Part shown: piece by piece, positions 8,821 to 16,645 of the stretch | How the letters are laid out: every line of letters starts with the position of its first letter | Numbering within the stretch: the first letter of the stretch is position 1 | Origin: an uncultured Bacteroidia bacterium | GTDB lineage: Bacteria; Bacteroidota; Bacteroidia; Bacteroidales; F082 | DNA length: 61,866 nucleotides | NCBI GenBank assembly: GCA_902785755.1 | Contig: CACZZO010000019.1 | Location: forward strand, 1-61,866 | Reading direction: 5' to 3' | The notes under the pieces: generated by a model | Database searches by the model: none | The model's input: the letters and a program-made list of their open reading frames with translations, nothing else | What the model was told of the DNA's origin: nothing | Position numbers and translations under genes: made by a program

Positions 8821-9444
8821 ATGGACAAAAAGAAATCACATTACCTCGTGCATGGGCTGTTCTGGAAAGGACAAATGCACAACGCGAACTATCACGAAGC
8901 AAAGAAAGGCAATCTTTGCCGCATCAACAAAACCTTCGAGGATGCCGACCTCAACAAGGCACGAAAGGAAGCCTTTGCCTATTATCAAAGTCTGATTGAT
9001 GTACTTTACGAGGCTTTAGGCGACTGTTACACTACAGACAAACAAGCTCGTATTGACCTTCAGACCTACTTTCATGCAGGCTGTGCCAAATCCACGGCCC
9101 GCATCGGGAAGATGGCCTTTGATGACAACCTTTTCAACGAAATCGCAGTCTATTGGGTAAATAGGGCGGAGAGAAGGCTGATTCACGGCATTTGGTACAG
9201 GCCAAAAGACGAACAACATCAGCTTGACGAACAGCTTGCCTTGATGGGCGGCAATCTCATCAAAGAACACGCCTACTATGAACGCCATCATCTTCCCATT
9301 GAGGATGAAACACTCTGCGACATGACCGACCTCAACATTGGTTTCCAATTTGTCTTGCCCACGCCTTTCGATTGGGATGGCTTTGTTGAAGATAATCTTA
9401 CAAAGGAAACTCCATCATTGCTTCACTATATGAGCCAAACATAA
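8821..9444 (+). CDS. Conserved-looking protein of unknown function (207 aa)
   Basis: I do not recognise this cytosolic protein. It begins MDKKKSHYLVHGLFWKGQMH, is rich in aromatic and charged residues, and contains a helical centre and the tail GFQFVLPTPFDWDGFVEDN. There is no signal peptide or membrane segment. The start at 8821 is the first ATG after the promoter that gives a sensible N-terminus. The gene at 9457 follows 12 bp downstream, so the pair forms an operon driven by the operator-bearing promoter at 8761-8796. Confidence 0.7.
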   Translation: MDKKKSHYLVHGLFWKGQMHNANYHEAKKGNLCRINKTFEDADLNKARKEAFAYYQSLIDVLYEALGDCYTTDKQARIDLQTYFHAGCAKSTARIGKMAFDDNLFNEIAVYWVNRAERRLIHGIWYRPKDEQHQLDEQLALMGGNLIKEHAYYERHHLPIEDETLCDMTDLNIGFQFVLPTPFDWDGFVEDNLTKETPSLLHYMSQT

Positions 9445-9456
9445 ACCAAACAGACG

Positions 9457-10128
9457 ATGAACACCAAAGAAGCATTTGAAGATCCTCGCATCGTGATGCT
9501 GGAAGAAATCATCTTGGATGAGTATGAGCACGGGAAACAAGTCGAAGAGGAAAGCATCATCAAGAATGCGCTGCACCATCGTTGGATGATACTGCGCGAA
9601 CTGATGCAGTATGACGAGGAGAGCAAAAGGCTGCTGTCGGATTTCAACGACAGGATAAAGGCAGCAGCCATTGCCCTCTTCAACAAGACGAAAGCCATCT
9701 ACGAAGGTATGATGAAACTCTATGACGGCATCGGAGACCTTGAAGTTGAAGGGAAATTGAAGTTAGGTTATACCTACCCTACCGCGCATCCCGTCCAGAC
9801 CGAGCGGGCGGAAACGATGTGGGAAGTGATGACCCAAGGCGGCTACGACCGGATGTATTCCACGGAGGGCTGTTCGTGGAGCCTGAAATGGGACCAGAAC
9901 GGAATCATGTCGGCGCACGAAAGCCTTGAAGCATGGCTCGGCATGGCCGATGAAAACGACAACTGGAACGAGGGCCTGGACTACGAATGGTCGAAAGACA
10001 TGCACCTTGTCTATCCTTTCCACAACCTCTACGACAACCGACATTTCAGCCTCTATGACCTCGTGTATGTGAGCGAGTTTGAGTTTGAGATTTGTATTCG
10101 GTTGGATGGGGGGATTGATTATTCCTGA
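9457..10128 (+). CDS. Acidic protein of unknown function (223 aa)
   Basis: Second gene of the 8821 operon. Residues 1-90 form long charged helices (EEIILDEYEHGKQVEEESI), residues 90-220 are rich in W, Y and D (TEGCSWSLKWDQNG; WLGMADENDNWNEGL; YDLVYVSEFEFEICIRLDGG). No known motif, signal or membrane segment is visible. The protein is strongly acidic. Function cannot be assigned; the operator upstream of the operon links it with the AAA ATPases and the RhuM-Fic gene. Confidence 0.7.
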   Translation: MNTKEAFEDPRIVMLEEIILDEYEHGKQVEEESIIKNALHHRWMILRELMQYDEESKRLLSDFNDRIKAAAIALFNKTKAIYEGMMKLYDGIGDLEVEGKLKLGYTYPTAHPVQTERAETMWEVMTQGGYDRMYSTEGCSWSLKWDQNGIMSAHESLEAWLGMADENDNWNEGLDYEWSKDMHLVYPFHNLYDNRHFSLYDLVYVSEFEFEICIRLDGGIDYS

Positions 10129-10168
10129 ATAAAAAAGCATTGCAGCAGTTGTATATCTGAAAAATCGT

Positions 10169-10176
10169 TATATTTG
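10169..10176 (+). promoter_or_regulatory. Promoter -7 element of structured RNA 1
   Basis: TATATTTG, a perfect TAnnTTTG match, with TTG at 10149-10151 as a -33 candidate. Transcription would begin near 10183, about 70 nt before the first helix of the RNA. Confidence 0.65.
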
Positions 10177-10182
10177 CAGCCT

Positions 10183-10396
10183 AATCCTATAAAAGAAAGG
10201 TTATCGCAACAATAAAAACGAAATAAGACATACAAAAAAGCGGACGAACAGGTCTTGACCCAAAATTACCACACAGCCGAATGGCTACCACTCAAGCGAA
10301 GTTTAGTCCGCGCTGCAATGCTGTAGCGTGGATTGAATCGAATGAGTGGCAGGCGTGGTAACCTGAGGGTCAGACGAAGAAATTCACGCTTGTTTA
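10183..10396 (+). ncRNA. Structured RNA, copy 1 (6S-like rod or leader RNA)
   Basis: Nested helices can be read directly: 10252-10261 with 10367-10375 (GUCUUGACCC/GGGUCAGAC, one bulge), 10266-10272 with 10355-10361 (UUACCAC/GUGGUAA), a side hairpin AGCC-GAAU-GGCU (10275-10286), 10288-10294 with 10343-10349 (CCACUCA/UGAGUGG), an internal bubble, and an apical stem at 10308-10331. The tail AATTCACGC (10381-10389), followed by TTGTTT, can instead pair with GCGTGGATT (10326-10334) of the apical stem. A second copy with compensatory changes lies at 29031-29251. The rod with central bubble recalls 6S RNA, but two diverged copies, each just upstream of an ORF, also fit a cis-acting attenuator. Family identity is open. 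Confidence 0.65.
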
Positions 10397-10404
10397 ATAA
10401 ACAA
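10388..10404. repeat. AT-rich palindrome between RNA 1 and the nuclease gene
   Basis: TTGTTTA-A-TAAACAA: two 7-bp arms around a single base. It overlaps the T-rich tail of structured RNA 1 and lies 30 bp upstream of the nuclease start, so it may be a protein-binding site for autoregulation or part of the RNA 3' end. Confidence 0.45.
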
Positions 10405-10432
10405 ATACTTTATCAATTTAAACAAAACAATT

Positions 10433-11185
10433 ATGAATCACAAATTTTCAAAATCATTAACTGACAGCGATGTAAGGTACAAATTCTTTGCATTAAACAA
10501 ATTGCAAGCCGAGCCATTAGGAAAACTTGAAGAAAACCGAAATGTAAAATTGGAGTGTTCGGACAACACTGATTACAACACCGCCTATATTGACACAAAT
10601 AGGCGCATTAGAGCTACTGATTTCTTCAACGATCATAATTGGCTAACCGCAGGCACAATGGTTGAGTTCGAAATCAATACAGACACTAATATTATCAGAA
10701 TTAGCATTGACTCTGAAAACACCGAAAATGAAGAGACTACGATAGAAAAAGAACTCACTCCAGCTCTTGAATCAGAAGTCAGGGATTTCCTTGCCAATAT
10801 GATAAAAAAAAGAGAATTCGATAATCTAGAACTTTACCAAGGAATCCAAGGAATCGAATACAACACAAAAGAAGTGGGAGTAATCGACATACTATGCATT
10901 GATCAAAACAAAGATTTTGTTGTCATAGAAATCAAAAAATTCAAAGAAAGTGACAAAGTTGTTGGCCAAATCCAACGATATATGGGATGGGTGAAAAAGA
11001 ATCTCGCTACGGATAAAAAAGTCCGTGGCATCATTATCATACAAAATCAAGAAGATGACTATGAATCAGACAAACAAGTCAAATATCTCAGATATGCTAT
11101 TGCGGCGAATCCCAACATCAGCCTCAAGTTTTACAAAATGAGCATAAGTCTTTTGAACGACAAGATTTCATCGGATATCAAATAA
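10433..11185 (+). CDS. NucS/DUF91-like PD-(D/E)XK nuclease
   Basis: A 250-residue protein. The C-terminal part (about residues 120-225) carries the NucS/DUF91 core: GVIDILCID, then VVIEIKKFKES and GQIQRYMGWVKK, i.e. D...ExK catalytic residues plus the QxxxY motif of the fold. Archaeal and actinobacterial NucS cut mismatched or branched DNA; short homologs in Bacteroidota are mostly part of accessory islands. Residues 1-110 form a different beta-rich domain, possibly DNA-binding. The gene begins about 37 bp after structured RNA 1, so the RNA may be its leader. The composition is AT-rich. Confidence 0.8.
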   Translation: MNHKFSKSLTDSDVRYKFFALNKLQAEPLGKLEENRNVKLECSDNTDYNTAYIDTNRRIRATDFFNDHNWLTAGTMVEFEINTDTNIIRISIDSENTENEETTIEKELTPALESEVRDFLANMIKKREFDNLELYQGIQGIEYNTKEVGVIDILCIDQNKDFVVIEIKKFKESDKVVGQIQRYMGWVKKNLATDKKVRGIIIIQNQEDDYESDKQVKYLRYAIAANPNISLKFYKMSISLLNDKISSDIK

Positions 11186-11280
11186 TATTCCGATTGTTTC
11201 AATCCAAATCAATCCCTGTCTTCATCCAAATTCAGAAGCAGTTTTATTTCTCGCCATAGACTATTTTAACGCCTTTATCA

Positions 11281-11318
11281 ACTCTGCCTAAATTTGGCAG
11301 AGTTTTGTTTTTGTTTTG
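11281..11318 (+). promoter_or_regulatory. Promoter with shared inverted-repeat operator (copy 5, perfect palindrome)
   Basis: ACTCTGCC, 7 bp (TAAATTT), GGCAGAGT (11281-11303): perfect 8-bp arms. A weak -7 element TTGTTTTG follows at 11311-11318. It precedes the intact AAA ATPase gene and is the cleanest copy of the operator. Confidence 0.75.
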
Positions 11319-11346
11319 CCGATGAAATCAACAAAACAAGAGCATC

Positions 11347-12978
11347 ATGAAAGAAAAATCAACCGCATTGCTCGACATCGAAAAGATTGTCAAAGCATCA
11401 GAAGACTCCCAAATGAAAGGCCAATTCTTGGCGAAAAACGCACAACCGCTTGAAAGACTTGCCAAAAAATTGGGAATCAGCAAGGAACAGGCCACTTTGT
11501 TCGCCATCATCGCCTACTCATCATATTGCTCCACCTGTTCCTTTTCTGACATCAAACGCCACCTTGACTGCAAAGACCTCGATATGCTCCGGCTTGCTCC
11601 CGACCTCAAAGCACTTCTTCAGGCAAGACTCATACGGAGCAATGGGAAAAGAAGATTGTATAGCGAAGAAAATTACTACGTGCCAGAATACATCCTAAAT
11701 TGCTTGTTGAACGATACGGAGATTGAGAAACAAGAAATAGGCAACCTCAACTTCGACACATTCATTCTGCAATTAGACTCGATATTCAAGGAAAAGGACG
11801 AGAAGGAGACCTCGTTTGAGTGTTTCGTCTATGATGTCCGTGAACTCATAACGGCCAACCAACAATTGGATTTTGCCACAAAACTTGACAGACTGAACTA
11901 TAACGACAAAGAACTTGTCTTTCTACTGAAATTCTGCCTCAGCACACTCATCGACAGGGAAGAAAAACTTGAGTTCCGTGATTTTGACGACCTTTTCGAC
12001 AACGAGCGACAAGCAAAGGCGGAGTTCAACCAACTACGCAACGGCCAGCATCGGCTCATTAAGGACAAGTTGGTGGAGCCAGCAGGCCATGAGCTTTTTG
12101 GCGGTGACACTTTCCGCCTATCCGAACACGGCAAAGAAACTTTGCTGCCCAAAATTTGCCTCAAACAGGCACCTGTCGACCTTGACGAGCTCACCTTGGC
12201 CGCAAGCATTACCGAAAAACGGCTGTTCTATAATGCGAATGACCAAGACAAAATTGAACGGCTGAAATGCCTGCTGCAACCGACATCATTCAGCGACATC
12301 AGGCTCCGAATGAAGCAACAAGGAATGCGCAGCGGCTTTGCTTGCCTTTTGTATGGTGCACCTGGCACAGGAAAAACTGAAACCGTGCTGCAAATTGCCC
12401 GCGCCACGGGTCGAAACATCATGCAAGTCAACCTTGCGGAGATGCGCAGCAAGTGGGTGGGCGAAAGCGAGAAAAGGGTGAAGGCCGTCTTCGACCGTTA
12501 CCGCAATTTCGTGGAGTATTGCGACAAGGAACCCATCCTGCTTTTCAATGAGGCTGACGGCATCATCGGAAAACGCTTCGCCAACACCCAACGCTCTGCA
12601 GACAAAATGGAAAACACCGTGCAAAACATCATCCTGCAAGAGATGGAAACCTTGGACGGCATTATGATAGCTACCACCAATTTCACGCAAAACATGGATT
12701 CAGCCTTTGAGCGGCGTTTCCTCTACAAAATCAGCTTCCACAAACCCGACCAGGCCACACGCCTCCAAATCTGGCAAAGCATGATGCCCGATTTGCCCGA
12801 AAACGAAGTGGCCGTTCTTGCTGAACGCTACGATTTCAGCGGCGGCCAAATGGAAAACATCACGAGAAAAGCCACCGTCGAGCATATCCTGACAGGCCAA
12901 ATGCCAAGCCTTGAAACGCTCATCGGCTTTTGCGAAGAAGAAAACATCGCTGAAAACAGACCGAGAATCGGGTTTTAG
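11347..12978 (+). CDS. AAA ATPase (intact paralog)
   Basis: A 543-residue stand-alone ATPase, paralogous over its whole length with the frameshifted gene at 3106-4754. Residues 1-300 are helical/winged-helix. The AAA domain has Walker A GAPGTGKTET (337-346), Walker B PILLFNEADGII (396 on; Asn replaces the first acidic residue, Glu is kept), sensor 1 ATTN (about 441), arginine finger FERRF (454) and the helical lid with RYDFSGGQMENI. It resembles CDC48/FtsH-type AAA modules but lacks membrane segments and protease, so it probably remodels a partner. It is followed 19 bp later by the LRR gene, and driven by the palindromic operator at 11281-11303. Confidence 0.88.
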   Translation: MKEKSTALLDIEKIVKASEDSQMKGQFLAKNAQPLERLAKKLGISKEQATLFAIIAYSSYCSTCSFSDIKRHLDCKDLDMLRLAPDLKALLQARLIRSNGKRRLYSEENYYVPEYILNCLLNDTEIEKQEIGNLNFDTFILQLDSIFKEKDEKETSFECFVYDVRELITANQQLDFATKLDRLNYNDKELVFLLKFCLSTLIDREEKLEFRDFDDLFDNERQAKAEFNQLRNGQHRLIKDKLVEPAGHELFGGDTFRLSEHGKETLLPKICLKQAPVDLDELTLAASITEKRLFYNANDQDKIERLKCLLQPTSFSDIRLRMKQQGMRSGFACLLYGAPGTGKTETVLQIARATGRNIMQVNLAEMRSKWVGESEKRVKAVFDRYRNFVEYCDKEPILLFNEADGIIGKRFANTQRSADKMENTVQNIILQEMETLDGIMIATTNFTQNMDSAFERRFLYKISFHKPDQATRLQIWQSMMPDLPENEVAVLAERYDFSGGQMENITRKATVEHILTGQMPSLETLIGFCEEENIAENRPRIGF

Positions 12979-12997
12979 TTCACAAAAAAGTAACAAC

Positions 12998-13711
12998 ATG
13001 AAAGAAAGAAAACAGAAACACAACCAGTTAATTCCCGAAGGAATTACCGACATTGGCGACTTTGCGTTTAGGCATGAAATCTTTGACGGTATCAAGTCAA
13101 TCGTGCTGCCCCACAGCGTTGAATATATTGGCGAAAGTGCGTTTGAAAACGCGAACAATGTAAAGTTTATCGTCCTTTCGGGCGGCATCAAGCGGATTGG
13201 CACAAACGCCTTTGCGCGGTGCAAGCAGCTGGACTCGATATCTTTTAGGTCAGAGCCGCCGTATTGTCTCAACTATCTGACCCAAAACGGCGTATTGTTT
13301 GAAAGGAACTACGACCGCTTTAGCAAAAGTCACGGCTACACCTTGTTCCAATACCCAAGTGGCAGAGCCAACAAGGAATACACGATACCTGTAGTGGTGG
13401 ATGATGGCGTGTCTGATGGCGGCGTGGAAGTCACGGAAATAGGCGAAAACGCCTTCATGGAGAGCCAATATCTGGAAGCGGTTTACTTCACTGCCTATCC
13501 TGGCACGAAGATGAAGATTGGAAGATGCGCCTTTGCATGGTGCGGAAATCTTGACACGATAAGACTATCCAACAATATCACAAAGATTGACCCAACAGCA
13601 TTTCAGGGCTGCCGAGCCTTGAAAAGAATCCTCATTCCCAAGGGGACGAGGAAAAAGTTTGAAGCAATGTTTCCACTCAAACAGACATGGGAGCTACTAA
13701 TGGAAGAATAA
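12998..13711 (+). CDS. BspA-type leucine-rich repeat protein without signal peptide
   Basis: A 237-residue protein with LRR_5 (BspA-like) repeats, visible as ITDIGDFAF, VEYIGESAFENANNV, IKRIGTNAFARCKQLDSI, VTEIGENAFMESQYLEAV, KIGRCAFAWCGNLDTI and ITKIDPTAFQGCRAL. Most BspA-like proteins are secreted; this one has no signal peptide, so a cytosolic partner-binding role is more likely. ATG at 12998 starts 19 bp after the AAA ATPase stop, so it probably forms an operon with it. A longer in-frame extension overlapping the ATPase gene was discarded. Confidence 0.85.
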   Translation: MKERKQKHNQLIPEGITDIGDFAFRHEIFDGIKSIVLPHSVEYIGESAFENANNVKFIVLSGGIKRIGTNAFARCKQLDSISFRSEPPYCLNYLTQNGVLFERNYDRFSKSHGYTLFQYPSGRANKEYTIPVVVDDGVSDGGVEVTEIGENAFMESQYLEAVYFTAYPGTKMKIGRCAFAWCGNLDTIRLSNNITKIDPTAFQGCRALKRILIPKGTRKKFEAMFPLKQTWELLMEE

Positions 13712-13764
13712 TTTGGGGAAGTTGTGTCAAAACCATTATCTTTGCCCTCAAATTACCACTCTTT

Positions 13765-14661
13765 ATGGACAAACTCATCAAATGCATCTGGATTGCCAAC
13801 ACCATCGCCGACAGGCGCGACGCTGGCATCACGCTGAAGGAACTCAACGACCGCTGGACGCGGGACGGCGACAATGACCCTATTCCCGACAGGTCGTTCC
13901 ACAACTACCGCCAAGACATTGCCGATGTATTCGGCATCGACATTGAGTGCGACAAAAGCCGCAACGCCTACTATATTCCCCAAGGCGAACGCGAGGAAAT
14001 GCTCGGCAACGAATTGAAAATGTGGTTGCTTCACAGTTTTGCCATCAACAATAGGCTGTCGTCAGACCTTGGCTTGCGAAAAAAGGTGCAATTTGAGCGT
14101 GTTCCAGGCGGCATTGAGCATCTTGAACCGCTCATGGAGGCATTAGAAAAAAGCCTTGAAATCGAAATGCAATACAGGCGGTACTATGGCAAAGACGACA
14201 TCAAACATTACCGCTGCAAGCCACTCGCGCTGAAGCTGTTCAAGCAAAGATGGTATCTGATAGCTCTCAACGAAAAGGAAGAGATTCGTTGCTATGCCTT
14301 AGACCGCATCGACTCGCTCAACCTCACGGAAAACACCTTCAAGGCACCAGAAGATTTTGATTTGCAGACCTATTTCCAAAATGCTTTCGGCATCTATGTG
14401 GAACCCGATTTGAAGACAGAAGAAATCCTCGTTAAGGCAGACAAAGACCAAAGCAACTTCTTGAAAGGTTTGCCCTTGCATCACAGCCAGCGCATTATTG
14501 AAGAAACAGATGATTACACCATCTTCTCCTGGCGGCTGAAGCCTTCCTACGACTTCATCCAGCAACTGCTTACCATGAATGCGCACATTGAAGTGCTGGA
14601 GCCGATTTCGCTGAGGGAAAAGATGAAGGAGTTACTGCAAGAAATGCTGGGGAAGTATTGA
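13765..14661 (+). CDS. WYL-domain transcriptional regulator 1
   Basis: A 298-residue regulator. Residues 1-75 are a winged helix-turn-helix-like region (IADRRDAGITLKELNDRW, then FHNYRQDI), residues about 110-210 the WYL domain (YRCKPLALKLFKQRWYLIAL, then CYALDRIDSL), and the rest a WCX-type tail. WYL proteins such as BrxR and CapW bind inverted repeats in defence-operon promoters and respond to a ligand sensed by WYL. The ATG at 13765 follows a -7 element TATCTTTG (13736-13743) overlapping a half operator TGTGTC (13722-13727), which hints at weak autoregulation. It is a candidate reader of the shared operator. Confidence 0.85.
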   Translation: MDKLIKCIWIANTIADRRDAGITLKELNDRWTRDGDNDPIPDRSFHNYRQDIADVFGIDIECDKSRNAYYIPQGEREEMLGNELKMWLLHSFAINNRLSSDLGLRKKVQFERVPGGIEHLEPLMEALEKSLEIEMQYRRYYGKDDIKHYRCKPLALKLFKQRWYLIALNEKEEIRCYALDRIDSLNLTENTFKAPEDFDLQTYFQNAFGIYVEPDLKTEEILVKADKDQSNFLKGLPLHHSQRIIEETDDYTIFSWRLKPSYDFIQQLLTMNAHIEVLEPISLREKMKELLQEMLGKY

Positions 14662-14666
14662 ACAAC

Positions 14667-15095
14667 CTATTCAAACTCAATATTTTGCTCTTTGAAAAAC
14701 TCCTGCGGGGTCATAACCGCGCTATCACCAAAGTCAAAGTCTTTCTTGTTGCGCGTTAAGATGTAATCAGCGTTGGCATCAACAGCCGAAAGATACTGCA
14801 TCTCATCTTCAAAGTCCTCGCTACGATGTTGTAGGCAACGGTCAACAGCGGATGCTCCCATCGAAGTAATCGTCAATAGTGGCCTGATTGTGTCAAGGGA
14901 ATCATAAATCTCAGGCAAACCATAGTGTATTCGCCTTAAAACATAAATGGTGTTGACGATGGTGAGATCCGAAACCAACAATTCTATCTCATCATTGTCA
15001 GCCAATTGAAACAACGCCATCGCGTCTTCTGCATAAGGTTGACGGGCCGCCAGAAAATCTATCAAAATATTCGTGTCGATAAAAACCTTCATCAT
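14667..15095 (-). CDS. PIN-domain toxin (VapC-like)
   Basis: The 142-residue protein is a PIN-domain ribonuclease: VFIDTNILIDFL at the N-terminus supplies the first catalytic Asp, and DFEDEMQYLSAVDANADYILTRNKKDF supplies the later acidic residues. PIN toxins cleave tRNA or rRNA sites. It overlaps the upstream gene by one base, the usual arrangement with an antitoxin, and ends 5 bp from the convergent WYL gene. Confidence 0.85.
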   Translation of the reverse strand: MMKVFIDTNILIDFLAARQPYAEDAMALFQLADNDEIELLVSDLTIVNTIYVLRRIHYGLPEIYDSLDTIRPLLTITSMGASAVDRCLQHRSEDFEDEMQYLSAVDANADYILTRNKKDFDFGDSAVMTPQEFFKEQNIEFE

Positions 15096-15349
15096 TAGTT
15101 GTATTTTTCTTCCAGTATCTCAGATTTCACTGCCTTGATGTCAAGGTTGGACGGCACTGAAAACCTCCCTGACATTCGGCGAATTCGACTCGATATTTTC
15201 ACCTTTCGTGGACTGGCCGACAACAACTCTTGACGATTTCGCGCACGCATAGCCAATCGGCGCACATACTTCGATACATATTCGAGCATCTCAACCCCTA
15301 ACAAGTTCAGGTCTTCATTGATTGAAGTCTTTAATTCAACGGCAGTCAT
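15095..15349 (-). CDS. Putative antitoxin partner of the PIN toxin
   Basis: An 84-residue protein, helical N-terminus (MTAVELKTSINEDLNLLG) and a very basic centre (KYVRRLAMRARNRQ, RKVKISSRIRRMSGRF). Position, size and the one-base overlap with the PIN gene argue for an antitoxin; the sequence itself I cannot place in a named family. A -7 element TATCTTTG lies upstream on the minus strand near 15377-15384. Confidence 0.65.
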   Translation of the reverse strand: MTAVELKTSINEDLNLLGVEMLEYVSKYVRRLAMRARNRQELLSASPRKVKISSRIRRMSGRFSVPSNLDIKAVKSEILEEKYN

Positions 15350-15451
15350 TTCAATAGTTTTTTATGATTCGACTGCAAAGATACACATTTTTGCACAAAC
15401 TCCATACACGTTACCAAAAAAACCAAATCCATCACGACCAAAACACAAAAA

Positions 15452-15475
15452 AAGGAGAGCCAAACGACCCTCCTT
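15452..15475 (-). terminator. Intrinsic terminator of the YitT gene
   Basis: Read on the minus strand: AAGGAGGG, 8-nt loop, CTCTCCTT followed by a run of T. It lies 29 bp beyond the stop of the YitT-family gene. Confidence 0.7.
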
Positions 15476-15503
15476 AATCATATCAATTTGAATATCAAAA
15501 CCT

Positions 15504-16448
15504 TTACTCCGTCGGCAAAGCCTTAAACCCATTGCCCATAATCTCCGAGCTTTCAATCACATTGACGAAAGCGTTGGGGTCTAAGAAACGGAGGTTGGCT
15601 TTCAGTTTAACCAAGTCGGAGCGGTTGAGAGTGACATAAATCATCTTGCGCTCGGCACCTTGGTAGAGGCCGCTGCCAGTGAACACCGTGCCACTTCGGT
15701 CGAGGTCCTTGAGGATGAAGTTGCGCACCTCTTCAATCTTGTCGGTGACCACGAAGGCCGTCTTGTAGCTCTTCACACCCTCCACAACAAGGTCGATGAC
15801 CTTGCCTTCGATGTAAATCAGAAGGATGGAATAAATGGGCAGGCGGATGTCCTCGAAAGCAATCAAAGTGGTGAGGGAGATGAGGCTGTCCACAACCATC
15901 ACAAGGGTGCCAAGGCTGATTTTGGTGTATTTGTGGATAATCATGGAGATGATGTCGGAACCGCCCGAAGTGGCACCAGCGCGGAAAATCACGCCAATGG
16001 CCACGCCATAGATGAGGCCTGAAACGATGGTGTTCAGGACCATATCGGGCATGAACCAGCTCTGCGAGCCGTCCTTGGCGATGTAATAAAGTGCCGATTG
16101 GGTGTCGGCGACCACGCTACCGCCGTGAATCACAGGTGCATAGCCCCAGGTACTTTCAAGGATATAAGTAAACACAGGTATCAGAATCACCGAAATAATC
16201 GTCTTGATGCCGAACTTGGGGCCAAGGATGATGGTGCCGATGATGAGCAGCGGAATGTCCATAGCGATGCCTGACACAGAAATTTTCCATCCCCACAGGG
16301 CATTAAACACGTTGGCCAGACCATACACGCCGCCAGGCGCAAGGTGGTAAGGATTCACGAACATCACATCGCCGATGGCGAACAAGGCAGAGCCTAAAAC
16401 CAAATAGGCGTACGCCAGAATTTGTTGTTTCAATTTCTCGTTTTGCAT
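15504..16448 (-). CDS. YitT family membrane protein
   Basis: The 314-residue protein has five to six transmembrane segments in its first 200 residues and a C-terminal DUF2179 domain (about 225-305; SGLYQGAERKMIYVTLNRSDL). The pattern APGGVYGLANVF near residue 32 and GATSGGSDIISMII near residue 155 are typical of the YitT/DUF161 family. Its function is not established; transport or sensing of a small metabolite is often supposed. It is a single-gene unit with its own terminator. Confidence 0.92.
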   Translation of the reverse strand: MQNEKLKQQILAYAYLVLGSALFAIGDVMFVNPYHLAPGGVYGLANVFNALWGWKISVSGIAMDIPLLIIGTIILGPKFGIKTIISVILIPVFTYILESTWGYAPVIHGGSVVADTQSALYYIAKDGSQSWFMPDMVLNTIVSGLIYGVAIGVIFRAGATSGGSDIISMIIHKYTKISLGTLVMVVDSLISLTTLIAFEDIRLPIYSILLIYIEGKVIDLVVEGVKSYKTAFVVTDKIEEVRNFILKDLDRSGTVFTGSGLYQGAERKMIYVTLNRSDLVKLKANLRFLDPNAFVNVIESSEIMGNGFKALPTE

Positions 16449-16551
16449 AACTTAAATAGTTAAAAACCAATAATTTAAAATTATTTTACCTCATTTTGAA
16501 GCGGCAAAGGTACGAAATTTCCAAAAACTTACTACCTTTGCGCCCTGAAAA

Positions 16552-16626
16552 GGACCCGTAGTTTAATGGATAGAATAAAGGATTCCGGTTCCTTCGATCA
16601 GGGTTCGATTCCCTGCGGGTTCACCA
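16552..16626 (+). tRNA. tRNA-Arg (CCG anticodon), CCA encoded
   Basis: Acceptor stem GGACCCG pairs with CGGGTTC; the anticodon arm AAGGA-TTCCGGT-TCCTT gives anticodon CCG (codon CGG); the T arm is CAGGG-TTCGATT-CCCTG; discriminator A and CCA are present in the DNA. Confidence 0.95.
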
Positions 16627-16645
16627 CACGAAGAATCATGTGGCC

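Noticed and set aside
10183..10396. Confident naming of the RNA as 6S (ssrS)
   Set aside because: The rod with central bubble fits, but a homologous second copy at 29031-29251 lies before an unrelated gene and alternative terminator-like pairing is conserved, so the family name is left open.
10140..10432. Retron msr-msd RNA
   Set aside because: No reverse transcriptase gene is nearby and the fold lacks the typical msr/msd arrangement.
13722..13743. Tenth copy of the operator before WYL regulator 1
   Set aside because: Only the left half-site TGTGTC is present; the second arm at 7-bp spacing is missing.
15377..15400. Operator copy before the PIN antitoxin
   Set aside because: TGTGCA occurs before the -7 element, but no GGCACA-type arm follows at 7 bp.
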